DNA from: DASYKS01 sp031404815 | GTDB taxonomy: Bacteria; Acidobacteriota; Thermoanaerobaculia; Multivoradales; UBA5704 | DNA: 64,000 bases | Assembly: GCA_031404815.1 (NCBI GenBank) | Contig: JANNIH010000115.1 | Span: 19,427 to 83,426, forward strand | Direction of reading: 5' to 3' | Shown: one piece after another, positions 23,601 to 30,872 of the stretch | How positions within the stretch are numbered: the first letter of the stretch is position 1 | Layout: every line of letters starts with the position of its first letter | Position numbers and translations under genes: made by a program | Notes under the pieces: model-generated | What the model was told of the DNA's origin: nothing | The model's input: only the letters and a program-made list of their open reading frames with translations | The model's database searches: none

Positions 23601-25712
23601 TCAATCCGACAACCGGTTCTCGAACAGCCCGCCAAAGTTTGGACTCGCGATCAGGCGGCCGTCGGGAGCCACCTGAACCCGGCGGAGCGCGCGCCGGTAG
23701 GAACCGAACGGCGCGAACCCTCCGGCGGTCGCCTCCCAGGTTGCGCCGCCATCCCGACTGCGCAGGACACCGAGGCGGGTTGCGGCGTAGAGGTCGCCCG
23801 GCGCGTTCGGGTCGGTCGCGACATCTCTCGCCTCGTCGGAGAGCGCAAACGTATGAATCGGGTGAGAGGTCGCGCCGAAGTCATCGCTCCGGCGGAGCTC
23901 CGTGCCCGCGGGGCTTGCGAAGAGGAGGAAGAGGCGGTCCGGCTCGCCGGGGACGAATTCAACGTCCGCTTCGCCGTCGCGCAATGGGCTCCAGCTCCGG
24001 CCGGCGTTCGCGCTCTTGTAGAGAACGATCCGGCCCGGATCGTGGGGCAAGCCCGTGAGGAACTCGAGCGAACGGGCGATCACCCGGTCGAGGGCGTAGG
24101 GGTTGGTCAGGAGATCGACGATCCGCCGGGTGCCGCCGAAAGGATGGAAGAGGTCGGGCGGAATCAGCTTCTCGAGCGCGGTGGTCCAGGTCGTACCACC
24201 GTCCTCGCTGATCAAGATTCCGTTCGAGCCACCCGCCAAGAAGATGCCGTCCACGGCGATTTCGACCGTCGATTCCGGACCGGAGTGGACGACCCGGCCG
24301 AGACCGGTCTCTTCGGGCTCATGGAGAAGAATGATCCCCCCGGCCAACGCGATCAGCCGACGGCGCGGATCTGCCGGGTCGAACGCCAGATCGGCGGCTT
24401 CGGCGAAGGAGCGGGGGGAGAGCGGCGTGCCGACGCGGTTGAACGTGGCGCCGCCGTCCGTCGACAAGAGTAACCGGAAGTCGCAGAGCACTTCGCCGAA
24501 ATTGGGGCTGCATCCCGTGTAGCGGCGCAGGGCGATGAACGACGGATCGGTCGGCGAGATGCGGAGCTCGGCCAGCCCAAACGCCTCAATGCCTTTCCGG
24601 TCGACCGGGAGAGGGGTGGGGTCCGGACCAACTCGGTAGAGGTCGGTGCCGGAAAGAAAGTAGGGTCCTCCGGGCGCTGCGGCGAGCGCCGCAGGCTCGG
24701 GGATCTGGTTCAGGGAGACGACCGCGATGGGACGAAACGAGCCGCCCATGCCACCGAAGTCGCTCTGGTAGATACCTCTCGCTTTGCCGGCATAGACCTT
24801 TCTCGGGTTGCCGGGCTCGGAGGCGAGCGCTGAAGGTCCATCGTGCCTGAAACCGACCAAGTGAAAGCTGCCGCCTCCGTTGCCGCTGCGGAACAGGCCC
24901 CCGACGCGCAGCGAAACAAACAGGGCGGCCGGCTGGCCGTAGGTGGCGTGAAGAGTGCGCACCTCGTCACCCGCTGCAACGGGAAGGGCCCCCGTCGTCG
25001 GCCGGAAGGTCCGGCCGTTGTCGGTGCTCTTCATCACGACGGTTCCGAGGGTGGAGAGCGCATAGACCGTCCCCGGTTCGTCGGGCGGTGCCGCCACCGG
25101 GCCTCTGACCCCTTGAATCTCGACCCAGGAAGCGCCGACATCCGCGCTGCGCAACAGCCGCTTCGCCCCGCTGCCGCCGGTCTCGGCGAGCAAGACGACC
25201 GAGGTGCGTGTCGTGGCCACGGTCAAGCGCGCGATCTGGAAATCGAAGTCACCGGTGTAGACCTTGCGCCAGGAGGCGCCGCCGTCGCCTGAGCGGAAGA
25301 TGCTTTGGGTCCCCCCCGGTCCGGTCGAGGCCGCCCAGAGCGCGTTGGGGTTCTTGGGGTGGACGGCGAGCGCCGTAACCTTTGGAGTCTCGAGCCCCAG
25401 GCCGCGCCAGCGCCAGGGGGCGCCGGCCGAGGGACGCTGCCAGATCTCGCCTGCAGGGAAGCTCGAGCTCCCCGCAGTGAAGCTCGAAGTCACATAGAGT
25501 TCGCCGCGCGACGTGGCGACCAGCGACAGCAACCGGCCGTCGCCCGGGCCGAATGGGGTCCAGCGGTTGGTGGCCGCGTAGGCTGCCGGATTGAACACGA
25601 GCGCCGCCACCCAAAGTACGATGGCACCGCAGGAGAGGGAGATGCGGCACCACGAGGGCGCCGCGAAACGATAGGGAACAAGTTGAGCCGGTACGGTCTC
25701 GTGGGGTTCCAT
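23601..25712 (-). CDS. Exported BNR/sortilin-type beta-propeller protein
   Basis: The 703-residue protein has a hydrophobic export segment at about residues 22-45 (GAIVLWVAALVFNPAAYAA). It then carries many Asp-box (BNR) repeats such as FRSGDGGASWRKV, MKSTDNGRTF, ISEDGGTTWTTAL and LRSRDGGATWEAT, typical of VPS10/sortilin or sialidase-like propellers. No sialidase Arg/Tyr catalytic set is seen, so a binding or structural role is likelier. ATG 25712 was chosen, with GGCGAGGCG just upstream; an in-frame extension to 25859 looks spurious. It follows the gamma-glutamyltransferase gene by 64 bases and may share its transcript. Confidence 0.8.
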   Translation of the reverse strand: MEPHETVPAQLVPYRFAAPSWCRISLSCGAIVLWVAALVFNPAAYAATNRWTPFGPGDGRLLSLVATSRGELYVTSSFTAGSSSFPAGEIWQRPSAGAPWRWRGLGLETPKVTALAVHPKNPNALWAASTGPGGTQSIFRSGDGGASWRKVYTGDFDFQIARLTVATTRTSVVLLAETGGSGAKRLLRSADVGASWVEIQGVRGPVAAPPDEPGTVYALSTLGTVVMKSTDNGRTFRPTTGALPVAAGDEVRTLHATYGQPAALFVSLRVGGLFRSGNGGGSFHLVGFRHDGPSALASEPGNPRKVYAGKARGIYQSDFGGMGGSFRPIAVVSLNQIPEPAALAAAPGGPYFLSGTDLYRVGPDPTPLPVDRKGIEAFGLAELRISPTDPSFIALRRYTGCSPNFGEVLCDFRLLLSTDGGATFNRVGTPLSPRSFAEAADLAFDPADPRRRLIALAGGIILLHEPEETGLGRVVHSGPESTVEIAVDGIFLAGGSNGILISEDGGTTWTTALEKLIPPDLFHPFGGTRRIVDLLTNPYALDRVIARSLEFLTGLPHDPGRIVLYKSANAGRSWSPLRDGEADVEFVPGEPDRLFLLFASPAGTELRRSDDFGATSHPIHTFALSDEARDVATDPNAPGDLYAATRLGVLRSRDGGATWEATAGGFAPFGSYRRALRRVQVAPDGRLIASPNFGGLFENRLSD

Positions 25713-25776
25713 GCGCGCCTCGCCGTTTTGTTCGTCTGCCTTTGGATACGTAGGCGCGAGGAGAAACGTCGGGGGC

Positions 25777-27645
25777 TCACCAAGCGATGCCGTAGTCCTC
25801 GCCATGGTTCGACGAGCCGCCCCACATCGTGCCGTGGGCGGTGTCGAGCTGGATCGCATTGATCGGGCCGGAGGTCCGCTCTTCGAAATCGAGCTTGTAG
25901 CCCATCCGCCGCAGCTCGTCGCGCACCCAAGGAGACACTGAGTCGGCGAGCGTCAACCGGCCGGGCTCGATCTTGTGGTCGCCGAACGAGCTGCGCATCT
26001 GGTAGGTGTTCCAGTTCGCCGCTTCGGTCGCCTCCTGGACGGTCATGCCGTACTCGACGACGTTCAAGAAAAACTGAAGCAGATTCTGGTCCTGGCTGTC
26101 GCCCCCCTGAACGGCGAACGCGAGGAACGGTTTGCCACCTTTCGTCGCGAGGGTGGGGGTGAGCGTCACGCGCGGGCGCTTGCCCGGTTCAACCACATTG
26201 AAGGGGCCGTCCTCCGGCGCGGTGACGAAACTCTGCATCCGTTGCGACAGGCCGATCCCGGTGGTCCCGGCGATCACTGCGGGCACCCAGGCGCCCGACG
26301 GGGTGGCGGAGACCACCCACCCCTCCGCATCGGAGGCGAGGATCGAGGTCGTGCCGGCATGGAACGCCTCGTCCGGCGACAGTGACGAGACCTGCCAACC
26401 GGGTTGGTTCGCGCCCGCCGCCGCTCCCGCGTTCCACGTCTTCAAGAGATCGGGGAACGGGTTCGTCCCTCCTTGGAACGGATACGGATCGCCGGGGCCG
26501 AGGTCGGTCCGGTTTTTGGTCGGATCGAGTTGGCGCAGGCGCTCCTTGGCGTACGCCTTGGAGAGAAGTCCTGCGATCGGTTCTTGGGGGGCGAACGCCG
26601 GATCGCCGTAATAGAAATCGCGATCGGCGAACGCCATCTGCATCGCCTGGGTCACGGTGTGGATGTACCGGGCGCTGTTGTAGCCCATCGCTTTGAGGTC
26701 CGACCCTTCGAGCAGGTTGAGCGCCTGAAGGAGCGCCGGCCCTTGGGTCCAGGTATCGAGCTTGTAGACCTCGATCCCTTTGTAATCGACCGAGACCGGC
26801 TTTTCAATCTTCACCTGCCAGGTGGCCAGATCGGGCTCGGTCCACAGTGCCCCTTGGGTTCGCGCGGCGGCCACCAGCTCTTTGGCAATGGCGCCGCGAT
26901 AGAACAGTTCGTAGGCGGCCAGGATCGCGTCGTGCCGGTTCTTGCCCGCAGCCTTGGCCTGCGCCTCGGCGGCCACCAAGCGGCGCAACGTGCGGGCGAG
27001 GTCGGGCTGGCGGAACATCTCGCCCGCGTCCGGCGCCTGCCGCGCCCGGTCGGCGTGGGGAAGGAAGACCTGCTTTGAAAACGGCCAGCCGGCCAGTCGC
27101 TCCTGGTGGCGCGCGATCGTGTCGGCGAGCTGCGCTTCGATCGGGAATCCGTCGGCCAGCTCGATCGCCGGGGCGAGCACCTCGGCGAGCGACAGGCGGC
27201 CCCACTCGGCGAGCATGGTGATTAGCCCGCCGGGAGTGCCGGGGGTGACCGCGGCGAGCGGGCCGTACTCCGGGGGATAGCGAAGCTTCTGCTCGCGGAA
27301 GAAATCAGGCGAGGCGCCCGAGGGGGCGACGCCCAACGCGTTCAGTGCGATCACCTTGCCGGTCTTCGGGTTGTAGATCAGCGCCTGGGTCTCGCCCCCC
27401 CAGCCGAGGGTGTCCCACATCGTGCAGGTCGCGGCGAGCATCGCCGCGGCGGCATCGACGGCGTTGCCCCCTTTTTGGAACATCATCGAACCGGCCGTCG
27501 CGGCCAAGGGTTTCCCGGTGATCGCGAGCCAATGGGCGGCATGGAGCGGTGGTTTTTGCGTTCGCGCCTGGGCCGGCACGACGGTGGAGTGCACGAACGC
27601 CAGCGCGAAGAGAGGGGTGACGACGAGGACAGCACGGCGGAGCAT
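25777..27645 (-). CDS. Gamma-glutamyltransferase family protein, exported
   Basis: The 622-residue protein has a signal peptide (residues 1-27, cut near AQA). It shows the Ntn-hydrolase features of GGT: KGGNAVDAAAAMLAATCTM, PGTPGGLITMLAEWG, and the processing site GTTSILASDAEG with candidate nucleophile Thr432 or Thr433. Further on come GGDSQDQNLLQFFLNV and a C-terminal Gly/Ser-rich motif. It would hydrolyse or transfer gamma-glutamyl groups in the periplasm, or act as a related acylase; GGT-like proteins vary in substrate. GGGAGG lies eight bases before the ATG. Confidence 0.85.
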   Translation of the reverse strand: MLRRAVLVVTPLFALAFVHSTVVPAQARTQKPPLHAAHWLAITGKPLAATAGSMMFQKGGNAVDAAAAMLAATCTMWDTLGWGGETQALIYNPKTGKVIALNALGVAPSGASPDFFREQKLRYPPEYGPLAAVTPGTPGGLITMLAEWGRLSLAEVLAPAIELADGFPIEAQLADTIARHQERLAGWPFSKQVFLPHADRARQAPDAGEMFRQPDLARTLRRLVAAEAQAKAAGKNRHDAILAAYELFYRGAIAKELVAAARTQGALWTEPDLATWQVKIEKPVSVDYKGIEVYKLDTWTQGPALLQALNLLEGSDLKAMGYNSARYIHTVTQAMQMAFADRDFYYGDPAFAPQEPIAGLLSKAYAKERLRQLDPTKNRTDLGPGDPYPFQGGTNPFPDLLKTWNAGAAAGANQPGWQVSSLSPDEAFHAGTTSILASDAEGWVVSATPSGAWVPAVIAGTTGIGLSQRMQSFVTAPEDGPFNVVEPGKRPRVTLTPTLATKGGKPFLAFAVQGGDSQDQNLLQFFLNVVEYGMTVQEATEAANWNTYQMRSSFGDHKIEPGRLTLADSVSPWVRDELRRMGYKLDFEERTSGPINAIQLDTAHGTMWGGSSNHGEDYGIAW

Positions 27646-27710
27646 TTCTGAATCCTCCCGGAAGAGCGAATCGCTGGTCGGAGAGGATAGCGCTTGCCGC
27701 CTCGGATAGC

Positions 27711-27803
27711 GCGTCGGCGAAGATCGTGTTGCGGGCGGCGCGCAGAACTCACCCTTCGGGCTCAGACAGCTGCGCGCCGTCCTCACACGATCTTCGCCGA
27801 CGC
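27711..27803. repeat. Nested palindrome, copy 1: shared 55-nt core inside 19-bp locus-specific arms
   Basis: The arms 27711-27729 and 27785-27803 are perfect reverse complements. The core 27730-27784 matches the core of copy 2 (29116-29170) at 49 of 55 bases. The core contains its own dyad (GGCGCGCAG and CTGCGCGCC) and a central CCCTTCGGG. It lies 18 bases after the stop of the minus-strand flavoprotein gene, where it could end transcription. Confidence 0.85.
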
Positions 27804-27821
27804 TTGGCGTGGATCGACCGA

Positions 27822-29063
27822 CTACGCTCCGAATTTCGAGGAACCGAGCCCTGCCGCCCTCCCAGTCGCCCAGGCCCAGGCGAAGTTGTGGCCGCCGATC
27901 GGGCCGAAGGCGTCGAGGATCTCGCCGCAGAGGAACAGGCGGGGGAGGCGCCGGCACTCCATCGTGCGCGGATCGACTTCGCCCAGCTCGACACCTCCGC
28001 CGGTGACCTCCGCCTTGCGATACCCCTCGTCGCCGGTCGCCGGGAGGGGATAGCGGACGAGGGAGGTGATCAGTCGCTTTCGCCCCTCCCGCGGCAGCTG
28101 GGCGAGCGAGATCCCCGGATCGACTGCCGATTCGGCGAGCAGTTGTTCGGCCAATCGTTCCGGCAGATGGCGGCGCAAGGCCCCGAGGGGAGTTCCCGGG
28201 CCGGAGCGGAGCGCCACTTCCCAACCCCGATCGTCGAGCGGGCACCACCGCACCCAAAGCGACCTCTCCGCCGTATCGGTCTTTGCAGTTCCTGCCGTCC
28301 TTTCCGTCCTCGCCACCAGATCCGAAAGATCGAGCACCGCCGGGCCGCTCCACCCGCGGTGGGTGAACAGAAAGCCCCCCTGCGCAGAGCGTCCGGTGCC
28401 TGGCGCGTCGATCCGCACAACGAGCGAGATCCCCGCGAGCGCGCCATGTCCCTCTCCGGTGAGAGGAGTGAGCGCCGGGTAGGTCGGAATCGTCCGCAAG
28501 CCGAGCTTCTCGGCGATTCGAAGGCCGGTGCCATCGCTACCGGTCCCTGGCAGGGAGAGCCCGCCGGTCGCGAGCACGACGGTCGCGGCGTCGAGGTGGG
28601 GGGCAGCCTCGAACAGGATTCTCCAAGTTCCGGCGTCGCCCGGTTCGAGATCGACCACCCGCATGTTCGGCCGGAGCTCGACGCCGCTTCTTCGAGCGAG
28701 CGCCACCAGCCCATCGCGCACGTCGCGGGCGCGGTTCGAAGCGGGGAACAGCTTGCCGCTCTCGGGCTCGAGCGCGAGCGGCACGCCCACCTCGCGCTCG
28801 AAGAAGGTCCGCTGCTCGGGGAGCGGCCAGGAACGCAGCATCTTTCGCAGCGTATTGGGGGAGGAGTCGGTGACGAACCGCTCGGGCGCGAGTTCAGAAG
28901 GGAGCACATTGCACCGGCCGCCGCCCGAGACCAGGATCTTCCGGCCGCCGTCCGGCGTTCCTTCGAGCAGCAGGACGGGACCCCCCGCCGTGCGCACCGC
29001 AAAGATCGCAGCCACCAGGCCGGCGGCCCCGGCACCCACGACGACGATCGGCAGGTTGGGCAT
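27822..29063 (-). CDS. HI0933/YhiN-family flavoprotein
   Basis: This 413-residue protein opens with a Rossmann FAD site (IVVVGAGAAGLVAAIFAV) and the family motif GGRKILVSGGGRCNV. It ends with LFLCGEILDAFGPIGGHNFAWAW, which closes the FAD site. Members are NAD(P)/FAD-dependent oxidoreductases of uncertain substrate. The middle (about residues 180-340) is the family's beta-barrel insert. It is flanked on both sides by the nested palindromes and appears monocistronic. Confidence 0.85.
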   Translation of the reverse strand: MPNLPIVVVGAGAAGLVAAIFAVRTAGGPVLLLEGTPDGGRKILVSGGGRCNVLPSELAPERFVTDSSPNTLRKMLRSWPLPEQRTFFEREVGVPLALEPESGKLFPASNRARDVRDGLVALARRSGVELRPNMRVVDLEPGDAGTWRILFEAAPHLDAATVVLATGGLSLPGTGSDGTGLRIAEKLGLRTIPTYPALTPLTGEGHGALAGISLVVRIDAPGTGRSAQGGFLFTHRGWSGPAVLDLSDLVARTERTAGTAKTDTAERSLWVRWCPLDDRGWEVALRSGPGTPLGALRRHLPERLAEQLLAESAVDPGISLAQLPREGRKRLITSLVRYPLPATGDEGYRKAEVTGGGVELGEVDPRTMECRRLPRLFLCGEILDAFGPIGGHNFAWAWATGRAAGLGSSKFGA

Positions 29064-29091
29064 CGAGCGGCGATCTTAACCCCCGCGCAGT

Positions 29092-29194
29092 TCCAGGAGG
29101 AGCCCAGGGTTGTGCTGCGGGCGGCGCTCAAAACTCGCCCTTCGGGCTCAAACAGTTTCGCGCCGTCCTCGCACAACCCTGGGCTCCTCCTGGA
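29092..29194. repeat. Nested palindrome, copy 2: shared 55-nt core inside 24-bp locus-specific arms
   Basis: The arms 29092-29115 and 29171-29194 are perfect reverse complements and unrelated to those of copy 1 except for the innermost GTG/CAC. The core 29116-29170 differs from copy 1 at six of 55 positions. It begins four bases after the stop of the minus-strand sigma-factor gene (29199). Confidence 0.85.
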
Positions 29195-29198
29195 GGCC

Positions 29199-30005
29199 CT
29201 ACCCGAGCGCGAGGCCGAGATCGGGTCCCCAGTTCTCGAACAGCGGAGCGGCGGCGTCTTTTCCGATCCCTTCCCGTTCGAGCGCCCGGCGAAGAATCGC
29301 GGTCAGGCGGTCGAACCGGCTGTAGAGCTGGCGCGCCTCGGTCCCCATGTGGGTGGCGATCGCCCGGACGCTCAGCTCTTGCTCGAAGCGCAAGCGAAGC
29401 AGCAGGCGATCCTCGGCCGAGAGGGAAGCCAGCGCCCGGGAGAGTGCCGTTCCGATCCGGGTGGCCGCCCGGGTTCGATCGCGCGCGAACAGACGCTCTT
29501 CGACCCCGCCGTCGCAGGCCACTTCCTCGGCCCGTTCCAGCTGTTCCAATCTCGGCCGGCGGCGCTGGTTCGGAAACGACCGGGCGAGGGTCGCGAGCTC
29601 GTCGTGGGAGTGCTCGCCGAAACCGCGTTCGCGCAGCCAGTCCGCCGCTTCTCTAAGCGTTCGACCGTCGCGATGGAGCAGACGGTCGAGGTCGATCGCG
29701 AGCGGTCCGAGCCGCAGGGCGCGGCGGGAGGGGCGCCACTTGCCGTAACGATGGATCTGGAAATCCAGATAGAGCCGCTGGACCACGGTCACCAGGTAGG
29801 TCTTGAGCGTGCTCCGCCCCTCGAAGTTGCGCAGCACGGCCGCATCGTCGTCGAGCATCTTGACGAACGCAAAGCCGGAGAACTCCTCGACGCTCTCCGC
29901 GTCGAGTCGTTTGCGTCGAGCGACCCCGTAGATGGTTTTGTGGATCAGCTCGTAGTGCTCCTCGAACTGAGCGCGTCCGCTGCCGACAGAAGTCTCGCTC
30001 GCCAT
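29199..30005 (-). CDS. RNA polymerase sigma factor, divergent ECF/sigma-70 family
   Basis: The 268-residue protein has a region-2-like helix set (FEEHYELIHKTIYGVARRKR, FAFVKMLDDDAAVLRNFEG, RSTLKTYLVTVVQRLYLDFQ) and a region-4 HTH (LASLSAEDRLLLRLRFEQEL, SVRAIATHMGTEARQLYSRF). The linker, about 90 residues, is longer than in standard ECFs. It should direct RNA polymerase to a dedicated promoter set. ATG 30005 is chosen because GGGAGGGATG precedes it; an upstream start at 30074 would add 23 poor residues. No anti-sigma gene is adjacent. Confidence 0.8.
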   Translation of the reverse strand: MASETSVGSGRAQFEEHYELIHKTIYGVARRKRLDAESVEEFSGFAFVKMLDDDAAVLRNFEGRSTLKTYLVTVVQRLYLDFQIHRYGKWRPSRRALRLGPLAIDLDRLLHRDGRTLREAADWLRERGFGEHSHDELATLARSFPNQRRRPRLEQLERAEEVACDGGVEERLFARDRTRAATRIGTALSRALASLSAEDRLLLRLRFEQELSVRAIATHMGTEARQLYSRFDRLTAILRRALEREGIGKDAAAPLFENWGPDLGLALG

Positions 30006-30308
30006 CTTCGCATCCCTCCCGGGGTGAAGTTCCCCGCGGTTGAATGCCCGGCAGGCTCCTCTCCGGGCGTTCACTAGGGATCAACGTCGGCGAGAGGAAA
30101 ACCGAACAGAGCTCGAACAAAAAAGATGAGTTCTCGTAAACCCCCCAGGGTGGGATGGGATTTCCTGAGGGGACGCACCACTTTACCCACAGGCTCGGCG
30201 CCGAAATGTTAGTTGGATATGCGGAACCATCGATTGTTCAGACTTGCGTCGCGGACTATCATCTGCCCTCTGTACTGACGCGAGCGCACGAACGGGAGCC
30301 AGACGGTT
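30006..30308. other. Divergent intergenic region between two sigma-factor genes
   Basis: About 300 bases separate the two divergent sigma genes. They hold the promoters of both, but no clear -35/-10 pair stands out and no gene or repeat is seen. A short AT-rich run (AACAAAAAAGATGAG near 30115) is present. Confidence 0.5.
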
Positions 30309-30872
30309 ATGTCTACGCCCATGGATTCGACTCGGGGTCTGTTCTTCCGGGCCAGGAACGGTGACCTGGAAGCGCGCGAGAAGCTGTGGAAGAGACTGCG
30401 CGAGCGCCTCTGCCGCTTCGCCCATGGCCGGCTCCCGAAACGCCTACGGGGGATGGTCGAGACCGAAGACGTAGTGCAAGACGCCCTGGCCCAGACGTTC
30501 CGCAGCATCGACCTGTTCGACCCGAAGCACAGCGGTGCCTTCGGCGTCGCCCTCTTCGTCACCATGAAGAGGTGCCTGATCGACCAGCATCGCCGCGCGA
30601 GCCGCCAGCCCACGGCGGCGGAAACGGCGACGAGCTTGGTGGCGGAGGGGCTCTCTCCAATGGAAGAGGCGATCGAGAAGGAGAAGCTCGAGCGGGTGAT
30701 GACGGCGCGAGCCAAGTTGAGCGACGAGGACCAGGCGCTGCTCCATGCCCGGCTCGATCTCGATCTCCACTGGAGCGATGTCGCTCTTCTGTTCGGCAAG
30801 ACGAGTCCGGACGCGGCGCGCATGGCGGTCGAGCGCGCGGTGAAGCGACTGGTCGCGAAGATGGCCTCTTGA
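30309..30872 (+). CDS. ECF-type sigma factor linked to a Ser/Thr kinase
   Basis: This 187-residue protein has region 2 (MVETEDVVQDALAQTFRSID) and a region-4 HTH (LSDEDQALLHARLDLDLHWSD, MAVERAVKRLVAKM). GGGAG lies ten bases before ATG 30309. Its stop overlaps the TTG start of the kinase gene, so the two are translationally coupled. ECF factors controlled by an adjacent Ser/Thr kinase are a known arrangement, and phosphorylation by the kinase is the likely control here instead of an anti-sigma factor. Confidence 0.88.
   Translation: MSTPMDSTRGLFFRARNGDLEAREKLWKRLRERLCRFAHGRLPKRLRGMVETEDVVQDALAQTFRSIDLFDPKHSGAFGVALFVTMKRCLIDQHRRASRQPTAAETATSLVAEGLSPMEEAIEKEKLERVMTARAKLSDEDQALLHARLDLDLHWSDVALLFGKTSPDAARMAVERAVKRLVAKMAS

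Noticed and set aside
28070..29176. Minus-strand frame of 368 codons overlapping the flavoprotein
   Set aside because: It is another frame of the same strand, Ser/Arg/Cys-rich and without domains; the HI0933 flavoprotein in the other frame is clear.
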